A model generated the notes under the pieces. It made no database searches and was not told the origin of the DNA. It worked only from the letters and a program-made list of their open reading frames with translations. Of a DNA stretch of 64,000 bases, positions 24,805-32,747 are shown in pieces (the first letter of the stretch is position 1; every line of letters starts with the position of its first letter). Source of the DNA: Promicromonospora sukumoe 327MFSha3.1. Its GTDB lineage: Bacteria > Actinomycetota > Actinomycetes > Actinomycetales > Cellulomonadaceae. Made by a program: the position numbers and the translations under genes. Location of the stretch: positions 186,001 through 250,000 of the forward strand of contig NZ_ARQM01000014.1 in NCBI RefSeq assembly GCF_000385135.1, given 5' to 3'.

Positions 24805-24846
24805 TGTCAGACCCACAGTTCCCTCCAGGGACCTGTGGGTCTGACA
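24805..24846. terminator. Imperfect palindrome, GTGTCAGAC family, copy 2
   Basis: TGTCAGACCCACAG and CTGTGGGTCTGACA pair around a changed centre (TTCCCT against AGGGAC, one mismatch). The arms equal those of the copy at 38689. It lies between the dioxygenase and the ABC binding-protein gene, on the same strand, and could limit read-through into the transporter operon. Confidence 0.75.
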
Positions 24847-24881
24847 ACCAGAGGCTCGACGACAGACTTGGAGTGACGACG

Positions 24882-26192
24882 ATGGTTCGCAACGGACGGT
24901 CCCTGAACGTGCGCGCGGCGGTGGCCTGGGCCTCGACGGCCGCGCTGGCCGGCGCCCTGACGGGCTGCGGCGACGTCGGGGGCGGCTCGGTCGGCGGTGG
25001 CGGTGGGGACGACGACGTCCTGAAGATCGGGTTCGTCTCCACCGAGACGGGCTCGTCGGCGCCGTTCGGCGAGGCCAACACCTACGTGATCGAGTCCATG
25101 GAGCAGTGGTTCGCCGAGCACCCGGTGACCGTCGACGGCGCCGAGCTGTCGGTCGAGATCGTCGTGAAGGACTCGCAGTCCGACTCCGCCCGCGCCGGCG
25201 AGGTGGCGGCCGAGCTGATCAACAGCGACGGCGTCGACCTGGTGCTCACGTCGTCCACGCCGGACATCACCAACCCCGTCTCGGAGCAGTGCGAGGCCAA
25301 CTCGGTCCCCTGCATCTCGACGGTCGCGCCGTGGCAGCCCTTCGCGATCCGCGACGGCGACCAGCCCGCCGACCTCAAGTACAGCTACCACGCGTTCTGG
25401 GGCCTGGAGGACGTGTCCGCGGTCTACGCGGACATGTGGGGCCAGGTCGAGAACAACGGCAAGGCCGCCGGCCTGTTCCCGAACGACCCGGACGGGCAGG
25501 CGTGGAGCGCGAACTTCCCCGCGCTCACCGAGGACACCGGCGTCACGATCGACGACCCCGGCCTGTACCCGAACGGCACGCAGGACTTCTCGGCGCAGCT
25601 CTCCGCGTTCGAGGGCCACGACATCCTGGTCGGTGTGCCGATCCCGCCGGACTTCACCACGTTCTGGCAGCAGGCCGGCCAGCAGGGCTACCAGCCCAAG
25701 GTCGCCACGATCGGCAAGGCGCTGCTGTTCCCGTCGTCGGTCGAGGCGCTGGGCAACGCGGGCGACGGCCTCACCTCCGAGGTCTGGTGGCACCCGACCG
25801 CGCCGTTCACCTCGTCGCTGACCGGGCAGACCGCCCAGGAGCTGGCCGACCAGTACGAGACCGACACGGGCAAGCAGTGGACGCAGCCGCTCGGCTTCGC
25901 CGAGGCCCTGTTCGAGATCACCGTCGCGGCCGTCCAGGAGGCCGGCTCCACCGATCCGGACGCGATCACCGGGGCCCTGTCCACGCTGGAGGTCTCGACC
26001 GTGGTGGGCGACATCGCCTGGGGCGCCGACGACAGCGTGCCGCCCTACGTGGCCAAGACCCCGCTCGTGGGCGGTCAGTGGCGCCTGGACGAGGGCGCGG
26101 ACGAGGGCACCCACCCCTACGAGCTCGTCGTGGTCTCCAACACGCTTGCCCCGGAGATCCCGACGGGCGGCGAGGTCGAGCCGCTCCGGTGA
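24882..26192 (+). CDS. Branched-chain-type ABC substrate-binding lipoprotein
   Basis: 436 aa. A lipoprotein signal ends in LAGALTGCGD, with the Cys near residue 27 and a Gly-rich spacer after it. The rest is a Peripla_BP_6 (LivK/urea-amide type) receptor: DVLKIGFVSTETGSSAPFGEANTYVIESMEQWF, VVKDSQSDSARAGEVAAELI and VDLVLTSSTPDITNPVSEQCE. GGAG 9 bases before the ATG supports this start. It opens a five-gene importer operon behind aromatic-ring genes, so a phenolic or other aromatic substrate is more likely than an amino acid (inference). Confidence 0.87.
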   Translation: MVRNGRSLNVRAAVAWASTAALAGALTGCGDVGGGSVGGGGGDDDVLKIGFVSTETGSSAPFGEANTYVIESMEQWFAEHPVTVDGAELSVEIVVKDSQSDSARAGEVAAELINSDGVDLVLTSSTPDITNPVSEQCEANSVPCISTVAPWQPFAIRDGDQPADLKYSYHAFWGLEDVSAVYADMWGQVENNGKAAGLFPNDPDGQAWSANFPALTEDTGVTIDDPGLYPNGTQDFSAQLSAFEGHDILVGVPIPPDFTTFWQQAGQQGYQPKVATIGKALLFPSSVEALGNAGDGLTSEVWWHPTAPFTSSLTGQTAQELADQYETDTGKQWTQPLGFAEALFEITVAAVQEAGSTDPDAITGALSTLEVSTVVGDIAWGADDSVPPYVAKTPLVGGQWRLDEGADEGTHPYELVVVSNTLAPEIPTGGEVEPLR

Positions 26193-26938
26193 CCGTGCCC
26201 CTGCTCCAGGTGGCCGGCGTCGCCAAGCGCTTCGGCCGGGTGGTCACCGCCCGCGACGTGTCGTTCGAGGTGTCGGCCGGCGAGGCCCTGGGCCTCGTCG
26301 GGCCGAACGGCGCCGGCAAGACCACCCTGCTCGACATCGTGGCGGGCACCCGGCGGGCCGACGCCGGGTCGGTGGTGCTGGACGGCCAGGACCTGACGAG
26401 GCTCGGCGCCGCCGCGCGCGCCGACCTGGGCGTCGCCCGCTCGTACCAGGTGCCACGCCCCTTCGCCGGGCTGACCGTGTACGAGAACGTGCTGGTCGGG
26501 GCCTCCTTCGCCGGACGACGGCACGGCGGCGACACCCGCGACCGGGCCTGGCACGCGCTCGAGGTGACCGGCCTCGCCGGGGCGGCCGACACGCCGTCGG
26601 GCAGCCTGCGCCTGCTGGACCGCAAACGGCTGGAGGTGGCGCGGGCGCTCGCGACCGGACCACGCCTGCTCCTGCTGGACGAGATCGCGGGCGGCCTCAC
26701 CGAGCGCGAGCTGCCGCAGGTCGTCGGCCTGGTACGCCGGCTGCGGGACGACGGCGTCGCCGTGGTCTGGATCGAGCACGTGCTGCACGCGCTGCTCGAC
26801 GTCGTCGACCGGCTGCTGTGCCTCGCCGCCGGCGAGGTGATCGCCCAGGGCGACCCGCACGAGGTGATCCGCAGCCCCGAGGTGGTCGAGGTGTACCTGG
26901 GCTCCACCGTCGACTCCGTCCCCGGGGAGTCGGCATGA
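26189..26938 (+). CDS. livG: ABC transporter ATPase, LivG type
   Basis: 249 aa. Walker A GPNGAGKTT near residue 38, a LivG-style signature replacement SLRLLDRKRLEVARALA, Walker B LLLLDEIAGGL, and the terminal VIRSPEVVEVYLG that LivG proteins share. The GTG start overlaps the lipoprotein stop (GTGA). It pairs with the following LivF-like ATPase. The gene symbol reflects the family only, not a branched-chain amino-acid substrate. Confidence 0.88.
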   Translation: MTVPLLQVAGVAKRFGRVVTARDVSFEVSAGEALGLVGPNGAGKTTLLDIVAGTRRADAGSVVLDGQDLTRLGAAARADLGVARSYQVPRPFAGLTVYENVLVGASFAGRRHGGDTRDRAWHALEVTGLAGAADTPSGSLRLLDRKRLEVARALATGPRLLLLDEIAGGLTERELPQVVGLVRRLRDDGVAVVWIEHVLHALLDVVDRLLCLAAGEVIAQGDPHEVIRSPEVVEVYLGSTVDSVPGESA

Positions 26939-27660
26939 GCGTCCTGGAGGTCACGGGCCTGGAGGTCCGCTACGGCGACCTGCTCGCGGTCGACGGCGTC
27001 GGGCTCACCCTGGCCGAGGGGGAGACCCTCGCCGTGCTCGGCGCCAACGGCGCCGGCAAGTCGACGCTGCTGGCGGCCCTCGCCGGCACGCACCTGCCCG
27101 CGGCGGGCACCGTGCTGCTCGACGGCGCCGCGGTCACCGGGATGCCCGCGCACCGGCGGGTGCGGCGCGGTGTCGCGCTCGTGCCCGAGGGGCGGCGCCT
27201 CTTCGGCTCGCTCACCGTCGAGGAGAACCTGCTCATGGGCCGGTACCCGAGGCGACCCGGGCCGTGGGACCTGCGCGCCGTGTACGACGTGTTCCCGCAC
27301 GTCGCCGAGATGCGGGACCGGCGCGCCGCCGTGCTCTCGGGCGGCCAGCAGCAGGCCGTGGCGATCGGCCGGGCGCTCCTGGCCAACCCGCGCGTGCTGC
27401 TGCTCGACGAGGTCTCGCTCGGTCTCGCGCCCGCCGTCGTCACCCGGATCTACGACGCCGTGCGGCGCATCACCGCGGAGGGCACCACGGCGCTCGTCGT
27501 CGAGCAGGACCTGGACCAGGCGCTGCGCGTGGCCGACCGCGTCCAGTGCCTGCTGCGCGGCCGCACCGTGCTGGAGGCCCCGGCCGCCGGCCTGGACCGC
27601 GAGGCCGTGGCGGACGCGTACTTCGGCATCACCCCGGACCTGAGAACGCAGGAGAACTGA
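26935..27660 (+). CDS. livF: ABC transporter ATPase, LivF type
   Basis: 241 aa. Walker A GANGAGKST near residue 36, signature LSGGQQQAVAIGRAL, Walker B VLLLDEVSLGLAP and the LivF-specific LVPEGRRLFGSLTVEENLLMG. An ATGA overlap couples it to livG, and its stop overlaps the next start (TGATG). Family naming only; substrate inferred from context. Confidence 0.9.
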   Translation: MSVLEVTGLEVRYGDLLAVDGVGLTLAEGETLAVLGANGAGKSTLLAALAGTHLPAAGTVLLDGAAVTGMPAHRRVRRGVALVPEGRRLFGSLTVEENLLMGRYPRRPGPWDLRAVYDVFPHVAEMRDRRAAVLSGGQQQAVAIGRALLANPRVLLLDEVSLGLAPAVVTRIYDAVRRITAEGTTALVVEQDLDQALRVADRVQCLLRGRTVLEAPAAGLDREAVADAYFGITPDLRTQEN

Positions 27661-28577
27661 TGGACTGGCTCAACGCCGGCGTGCAGGGCGTGCTGCTCGG
27701 CGGGCAGTACGCCCTGCTGGCGTGCGGCCTGTCGCTGATCTTCGGCGTCATGCGCATCGTCAACCTGGCGCACGGCGTGCTCGCGGTGCTCGCCGCGTAC
27801 CTGTCGCTGTTCCTGGTGCAGCAGGGCCTGCCGCTCTGGCTCGCGGTCGTCGTGGTGGTGCCGGTGTTCGCCGCGCTCGGGTACGCCGTGCAGCGCGGCC
27901 TGTTCAACCCGGCGCTCGCGCAGGTGCGCGCACGCGGGGCGGGCGGGGACTCCCGGGGCGGCGGATCGCGCGGAGCGGGCGAGCTCGCACCCCTGCTGGT
28001 CTCGTTCGGCGTCGCCGTGGCGCTGACCAGCCTGCTCCAGGAGGTGTTCAGCGCGGACACCCGCAGGATCCCCACGGGCGACCTCGCCTCGGCGGGCGTA
28101 CCGCTCGGCCCGCTCTCGGTGGGCCTGCTGCCGCTGATCACCCTGGTCGTGGCCGTGGCGGTCATCGCGGGCGTCCAGCTCTTCCTGGCCCGCACCCCCA
28201 CCGGCCGCGCCATGCGCGCCGTCGCCGACGACCCCGGGGCCGCCGCGCTGACCGGCGTCGACCCGAGGCACATGTACGCCGTGGCCACCGCCGTCGCGTT
28301 CGCCACGCTGGCGCTCGCGGGCGTGTTCGTCGGCATGAGCACGCAGTTCTCGCCCGGCTACGGGGACCTCGTGCTGCTGTTCGCGTTCGAGGCCGTGATC
28401 ATCGGCGGGCTCGGCTCCCTGTGGGGCACGCTCGCGGGCGGCGTCGTGCTGGGCGTGGCGCAGACGATCGGTGCCCAGATCGACCCGCAGTCCGGGGTGC
28501 TCGCCGGGCACCTCGTCTTCCTCGCCGTGCTGGTGGTCCGGCCGGGCGGCCTGCTGCCCCGGAGCGTGCCGGCATGA
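27660..28577 (+). CDS. livH: ABC transporter permease, LivH type
   Basis: 305 aa, about eight membrane segments. It has the LivH opening GVQGVLLGGQYALLACGLSLIFGVMRIVNLAHG and the motif GRAMRAVADDPGAAALTGVD. A Gly/Arg-rich cytoplasmic insert (RARGAGGDSRGGGSRGAGE, near residues 85-105) is unusual for the family. Start and stop both overlap the neighbouring genes, as expected within one operon. Confidence 0.88.
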   Translation: MDWLNAGVQGVLLGGQYALLACGLSLIFGVMRIVNLAHGVLAVLAAYLSLFLVQQGLPLWLAVVVVVPVFAALGYAVQRGLFNPALAQVRARGAGGDSRGGGSRGAGELAPLLVSFGVAVALTSLLQEVFSADTRRIPTGDLASAGVPLGPLSVGLLPLITLVVAVAVIAGVQLFLARTPTGRAMRAVADDPGAAALTGVDPRHMYAVATAVAFATLALAGVFVGMSTQFSPGYGDLVLLFAFEAVIIGGLGSLWGTLAGGVVLGVAQTIGAQIDPQSGVLAGHLVFLAVLVVRPGGLLPRSVPA

Positions 28578-29590
28578 GCGTCCCGACCGTGCCCCCGACC
28601 GGCGCCCCGACGATCACCCGCGGCGGCCGCGGCTCCCTGATCGGCGCCGGCGGCCTGGCCCTCGTCGTCGTGCTGCTCGCAGCCGTCGTGCCCTACGTCG
28701 TGACCCTGGGCGCGCTGTCCAGCCTGGTCATGCTCTTCGCGCTCGTGATACTCGGTACCACCTGGAACCTGCTCGCCGGGTACGGCGGCATCGTGAGCGT
28801 CGGTCAGCAGGCCTACGTGGGTGTGGGTGGGTACGCGCTGATCCAGCTCGCCGACGCCGTCGGCGCCCCGCCGTGGGCCGCCGTCCTGGCGGCCGGCGTG
28901 ATCGGCGCCGCGGTCGCCCTGCCCACCAGCTACCTGGTGTTCCGCCTGGCGGGCGGCTACCTCGCCATCGGCACCTGGGTCGTGGCCGAGGTGTTTCGCC
29001 TGGTCACCATGCAGATCGACGGCCTCGGCGGCGGTAGCGGACTGTCGCTCACGGCCTTCCGCGGCACCGACCGGGTCGACCGCGTGGCCTTCGTCTACTG
29101 GTTCGCGCTGGCGCTGATGGTCGCCGTCGTGCTCGGGACCTACCTGCTGATGCGCTCCCGCGTGGGACTGGGGCTCACCGCGATCCGCGACGACCGGGTC
29201 GCGGCGGGCAGCCTCGGCGTCGCCGTCGACCGGGGCCGGCGCCTCGTCTACGTCGCGGGCTCGGCCGGCGCCGCGCTCGCGGGCGCGCTGATCGCGCTGA
29301 GCACGCTGGGCGTCACCCCGGGGTCGATCTACTCCGTGAGCTGGACGGCGGCGATGATCTTCATCGTGGTGGTCGGCGGCATCGGCACCATCGAGGGGCC
29401 GCTGGTCGGGGCCGTCGTCTACTGGGCGCTGCAGCAGGCCCTCGCGCCGCTGGGCACCTGGTACCTCGTGGTGCTCGGCGTCGTGGCCGTCGCCGTCGTG
29501 CTGCTGGCCCCGCGCGGGCTGTGGGGCCTGGTGGCGGGGCGGTTCCAGCTCTTCCCCACGACCTACCGGGTGCGGTCCGGGCGGATCTGA
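28574..29590 (+). CDS. livM: ABC transporter permease, LivM type
   Basis: 338 aa with about nine to ten membrane segments. LivM motifs are YGGIVSVGQQAYVGVGGYALIQL and GLGLTAIRDDRVAAGSLGVAVDRGRR, and the C-terminal VVGGIGTIEGPLVGAVVYWALQQALA. ATGA overlap with livH. It ends the operon; no clear hairpin follows directly, and the next gene is a 46-aa protein 133 bases on. Confidence 0.9.
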   Translation: MSVPTVPPTGAPTITRGGRGSLIGAGGLALVVVLLAAVVPYVVTLGALSSLVMLFALVILGTTWNLLAGYGGIVSVGQQAYVGVGGYALIQLADAVGAPPWAAVLAAGVIGAAVALPTSYLVFRLAGGYLAIGTWVVAEVFRLVTMQIDGLGGGSGLSLTAFRGTDRVDRVAFVYWFALALMVAVVLGTYLLMRSRVGLGLTAIRDDRVAAGSLGVAVDRGRRLVYVAGSAGAALAGALIALSTLGVTPGSIYSVSWTAAMIFIVVVGGIGTIEGPLVGAVVYWALQQALAPLGTWYLVVLGVVAVAVVLLAPRGLWGLVAGRFQLFPTTYRVRSGRI

Positions 29591-29642
29591 CGGCGCGGTG
29601 AGTCCGACGTCACAGCGACTTGGGTCGACGACGCGACTCGGT

Positions 29643-29671
29643 ATCAACGAAAATAGTTGATCCGCAGATCA
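29643..29671. promoter_or_regulatory. Two overlapping inverted repeats upstream of a 46-aa protein
   Basis: ATCAAC-N7-GTTGAT (29643-29661) overlaps TGATC-CGCA-GATCA (29658-29671). The AT-rich spacer GAAAATA stands out in this GC-rich DNA. They sit 52-80 bases before the small gene and could be an operator or part of its promoter. Confidence 0.45.
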
Positions 29672-29722
29672 GCGGGTGAGCCACGTGCAGCGTAGCCGTA
29701 AGTCTGCACCGGAGGAGGACCC

Positions 29723-29863
29723 ATGACGGACGCCGACGACGCCCAGTACCACTCCATCGCCAACCCTCGCCGGACCACGCTCGTGCATCGGAGCGTCACC
29801 GACACCTATGGGTCCCTGCACGAGGAACGCGAGACTCCGGCCGACGACGCCAGCGCAGGCTGA
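29723..29863 (+). CDS. 46-aa small hypothetical protein
   Basis: ATG 29723 is preceded by GGAGGAGG with 4-5 bases of spacing, among the strongest ribosome binding sites in the window. It opens a 46-codon frame beginning MTDADDAQYHSIANPRRTT and ending DDASAG. The product is charged, with no signal peptide, membrane segment or Cys. I do not recognise the family. Support comes from the ribosome binding site, the AT-rich region upstream and an isolated position; codon third positions are G/C-rich as in real genes here. Confidence 0.6.
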   Translation: MTDADDAQYHSIANPRRTTLVHRSVTDTYGSLHEERETPADDASAG

Positions 29864-30103
29864 GTCGAGCGGGGGCCCGCACCGAGTCCTGGTGCCCACG
29901 ACGGAGGGCCCGGTCGCACCGCCATGTCAGGCGGGCGCGGCCGGGCCTTTCGCGTTCCCGGACGTCTACGTGCCCGGGCCGGCCGCGCGCCCCGGCCGGG
30001 CCGTCCGCCATGCGAGACGAATGCCGGGTCCGCAAAGTTCACCCCCTGCCCCGAAAGGCCCTGCCGAAAGCCTGGTGAGGGGCCGCAGTTCACTTCCGAT
30101 TCA

Positions 30104-30119
30104 TGTGATCGACCTCACT
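30104..30119 (+). promoter_or_regulatory. Crp/GlxR-like binding site
   Basis: TGTGA-TCGACC-TCACT matches 9 of the 10 defined positions of the TGTGA-N6-TCACA consensus. Its centre is about 47 bases before the predicted transcription start of the promoter just downstream, a usual place for an activator. Confidence 0.6.
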
Positions 30120-30123
30120 CCCG

Positions 30124-30152
30124 TTACATTCCGGAAACAAGTCCGCTAGCCT
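30124..30152 (+). promoter_or_regulatory. Sigma70-type promoter TTACAT-N17-TAGCCT
   Basis: A -35-like TTACAT and -10-like TAGCCT are separated by exactly 17 bases, placing the start near 30159 and leaving a leader of about 225 bases before the lyase gene. Between 29864 and 30103 I see only GC-rich hairpin-forming sequence and no gene. Confidence 0.6.
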
Positions 30153-30158
30153 GGAGCG

Positions 30159-30382
30159 CGCATCCTCTCCCACAATTCGGTGAGCGGAAGCGGTACGGCA
30201 GGTTGATGCAGGCGCATGAAACACGGCGAGTTCGGCACGGTGCGCAGGCGGGCAAGGACCCGCGGCGACCGGTACGACGTGGAACAGGGAACTCGCAAGG
30301 AACCCGGCCCCGAGACGGGGTGCGGACCCAGCAGAGCACGTCCGATCACGTACGACACAAGAACTGAGTGGGGTTACCAGGG
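30159..30382 (+). promoter_or_regulatory. Long 5' leader of the lyase gene, unassigned
   Basis: About 225 bases of leader with purine-rich segments (GGAACAGGGAACTCGCAAGG). A 54-codon Arg-rich frame (MQAHETRRVRHG...) ends 15 bases before the lyase ATG. It lacks the conserved core words of the c-di-AMP ydaO riboswitch. It could be a structured regulator, an upstream reading frame, or neither. Confidence 0.35.
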
Positions 30383-31915
30383 ATGAATGGCGAATCGATT
30401 CGACACTTCACGGACGGTCGCGTTCCCGACGCCGGGATCGCGCACCTCTTCAGCGTCGAGAACCGATTCCAGGCGCGCCTCGACGTCGAGGCCGCACTAG
30501 CGCTCGCGGAGGCCGAGGTCGGTCTGATCCCGGAGCCGGCCGGTGAGACGATCGCCCGGGCCGCACAGATCGAGAAGCTGGACCTCGACCGCGTGGCGGC
30601 CGAGACGGCGTCGGCCAGCCACCCGCTGATGCCGCTCATCGAGGAGTTCGCGCGCGTGGTCGGCCGCGAGCACGGCGGCTGGGTGCACTGGGGCGCCACC
30701 ACGCAGAACATCACCCAGACGGCGGACGTGCTCGTGCTGCGCGACGCGCACCGCGCGGTCAAGGACCTGCTCGCCAAGGTGCTGCGCGGCATGTCCAAGC
30801 AGGCGGAGGCGTCGGCCGCGGTGCCGATGGCGGGCCGCACGCACAGCCAGCACGCGGTGCCGGTCACGTTCGGCTTCAAGGTCGCGGTCTGGATCGACGA
30901 GCTCGCGGCGCACACCGACCGGCTCGAGCGCCTCGAGGACCGGCTCTTCCGAGTGCTGATGGGCGGCGCCGTCGGCACGTTCGCCTCGTTCGGCCCCGCC
31001 GGGCGCGAGGTCGAGCGCCGGGTCGCCAACCACCTGGGGCTCGGCACCATGCCGGTCCCGTCGCGCGCCATCAACGACGGCATCGTCGAGCTGGTGCTCG
31101 TCCTGGGCCAGGTCGCCGGCACCGCTGGCAAGATCGGCAAGGACATCTACTCGATGATGCAGCCGGAGTTCGGCGAGGCGTTCGAGCCCATCCCCGAGGG
31201 CACGGTCGGCAGCTCGACCATGCCGCACAAGCGCAACCCGCAGCTCGCCCTCGACCTGCTGTCGATGAGCGCCCAGCTCCGCGCGCTGGCGGCGCCCGCG
31301 CTCGAGTCGATGCAGCACGACCACGAGGCCAACGGCGGCATGACCGACCTCCTGGAGTCGACGGTCTCCCGCGCCACCGTCCTGGCCGGCGACATCCTGA
31401 CCCGCCTGGACGTCATCCTCGACGGGCTGGAGCTCGACGAGCAGCGCATGCGCGCCAACCTGGCGCTGAGCGAGGGGCTCATCGGCTCGGAGTCGCTGAT
31501 GATGGAGCTGGGCGAGCGCATCGGCCGCCAGAAGGCGCACGAGGTCGTGTACGAGGTGGCGCAGGAGTCGGCCGTCGGCGACGAGCAGTTCCTCGACCTG
31601 CTGGTGCGCAACACGACGGTGAGCGCCTACTTCGACCGGGCCGAGATCTGCCGCCTGATCGACCCGCGCGCCTACCTCGGCGAGAGCATCACGATCGCGC
31701 ACGACATGGCGCAGCACGCCCGCGCCGTCGCCGACCGGCTGGAGTTCAGCGCGCGCACGGCCAAGCCGGTGCCGCTCTTCGTCCGCGACACGGCGGACGA
31801 GCCGGCCGCCGAGCCGAGCGCCGGGGACGACGTCGACGTCGTCCGCCCGGTCGACGGCACCCGGGTCGCCGCGGCCGCGCGGACCCCGGAGGAGCTCCTG
31901 CTCGTCGGCCTGTAG
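30383..31915 (+). CDS. Fumarase/aspartase superfamily lyase (adenylosuccinate lyase or PcaB-like)
   Basis: 510 aa. The superfamily signature GSSTMPHKRNPQLALDLL is near residue 278. The active-site GRTHSQHAVPVTFG and the substrate-contact region HWGATTQNITQTADVLVLR are also present. The pattern is nearer to 3-carboxymuconate cycloisomerase and unassigned class II lyases than to PurB; a clear purB is at 57886. The C-terminal 50 residues after RTAKPVPLF are an acidic/Ala-rich tail. ATG 30383 is used, with GTG 30368 in frame just upstream. The Crp-like site suggests carbon-source control. Exact reaction unknown. Confidence 0.75.
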   Translation: MNGESIRHFTDGRVPDAGIAHLFSVENRFQARLDVEAALALAEAEVGLIPEPAGETIARAAQIEKLDLDRVAAETASASHPLMPLIEEFARVVGREHGGWVHWGATTQNITQTADVLVLRDAHRAVKDLLAKVLRGMSKQAEASAAVPMAGRTHSQHAVPVTFGFKVAVWIDELAAHTDRLERLEDRLFRVLMGGAVGTFASFGPAGREVERRVANHLGLGTMPVPSRAINDGIVELVLVLGQVAGTAGKIGKDIYSMMQPEFGEAFEPIPEGTVGSSTMPHKRNPQLALDLLSMSAQLRALAAPALESMQHDHEANGGMTDLLESTVSRATVLAGDILTRLDVILDGLELDEQRMRANLALSEGLIGSESLMMELGERIGRQKAHEVVYEVAQESAVGDEQFLDLLVRNTTVSAYFDRAEICRLIDPRAYLGESITIAHDMAQHARAVADRLEFSARTAKPVPLFVRDTADEPAAEPSAGDDVDVVRPVDGTRVAAAARTPEELLLVGL

Positions 31916-31939
31916 TCCTCGCTCCTCGCGGCTGTCCGG

Positions 31940-31979
31940 CCGTCGCTCCCGGGATCCGGCAGGTCCCCGGGAGCGACGG
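31940..31979. terminator. 14-bp perfect hairpin between convergent genes
   Basis: CCGTCGCTCCCGGG pairs perfectly with CCCGGGAGCGACGG around a 12-base loop, between the lyase and the RNase H-like gene that face each other. Confidence 0.8.
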
Positions 31980-32002
31980 GCGGGCAGCCGTTCGCGTTCC
32001 CG

Positions 32003-32617
32003 CTAGAAGAGGGTGTCCGACTCCCACGTGCGCCCGGCGCCGGCCCCGGTCACGACCGGCGTCGGCCGGGTCGCTGGTGCCACGCTCTCCCGGGGCTCCC
32101 CGGTCAGGCCCGCGCCCTGCAGCTCCGCGTCGGGGATCATCCCGCCGTCGGGCACCAGCATCTCGCCGACGCCGCCGCGTCCCGCGGCCCACTCCTCGGC
32201 GGCGAACCCGGCGAGCTGGTCGACCCGCTCGTTGTAGGGGTTGCCCACGTGACCGCGCACCCAGTGGAACCGGACGGGCCCGGTGCGCTCCGTGACGGCG
32301 CGGTCGATGTCCTGCACCAGGTCGAGGTTCGGCACGGGCTCGCCGGCGGGGGAGCGCCAGCCGTTGCGCTTCCACCCCTCCGACCACTCGGACACCGACC
32401 GGACGGCGTACTGCGAGCCGGACTCCACGAGCAGCGGCTCGCTGCCGGGATGCGCGTCGATGGCGCGGAGCAGAGCTGAGAGAGCCGCGACCTGATCGTT
32501 TCCCTGGGCCGCGCCGCCCGAGTCGAACTGCCCGCCCGCGTGGTTGATCCACGCCCATCCGATCGCGCCGCCCGGCGCGGCCGACCCGTGCGTGCTGACG
32601 ATGATCACGGCGTCCAT
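32003..32617 (-). CDS. RNase HI-fold protein lacking most catalytic residues
   Basis: 204 aa. Residues 1-140 align with RNase HI without large gaps: VIIVSTHGSAAPGG, VESGSQYAVRSVSEWSEGWKRNGW, PVPNLDLVQDID and HWVRGHVGNPYNERVDQLA. Compared with the E. coli catalytic set, Asp10 is His10, Glu48 is Ala (44/45), and Asp70 is Gly67; only His123 and Asp133 remain. The fold and the duplex-binding parts look kept, but two-metal catalysis should be lost. A 60-residue Pro/Gly-rich tail follows. The ATG at 32617 excludes the longer frame. It may bind RNA/DNA hybrids without cutting, or do something else. Confidence 0.85.
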   Translation of the reverse strand: MDAVIIVSTHGSAAPGGAIGWAWINHAGGQFDSGGAAQGNDQVAALSALLRAIDAHPGSEPLLVESGSQYAVRSVSEWSEGWKRNGWRSPAGEPVPNLDLVQDIDRAVTERTGPVRFHWVRGHVGNPYNERVDQLAGFAAEEWAAGRGGVGEMLVPDGGMIPDAELQGAGLTGEPRESVAPATRPTPVVTGAGAGRTWESDTLF

Positions 32618-32747
32618 TGTGCATCCTTCTGCCCGAGAATCCGGACGCCGGGCCGGGACTGGACGGCGTTCGAGAGTTCGGCGCGGCGAAACCGTGGCCA
32701 AGGGCCAACGAAACCCATGACCGGCGATCCACAGGCATGATGGCTGT

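Noticed and set aside
30159-30382. c-di-AMP (ydaO-type) riboswitch in the lyase leader
   Set aside because: The promoter with a Crp-like site looks like that of riboswitch-controlled rpf genes, but the conserved GGGTGAATC and GACAGCTAACC-type core words are absent.
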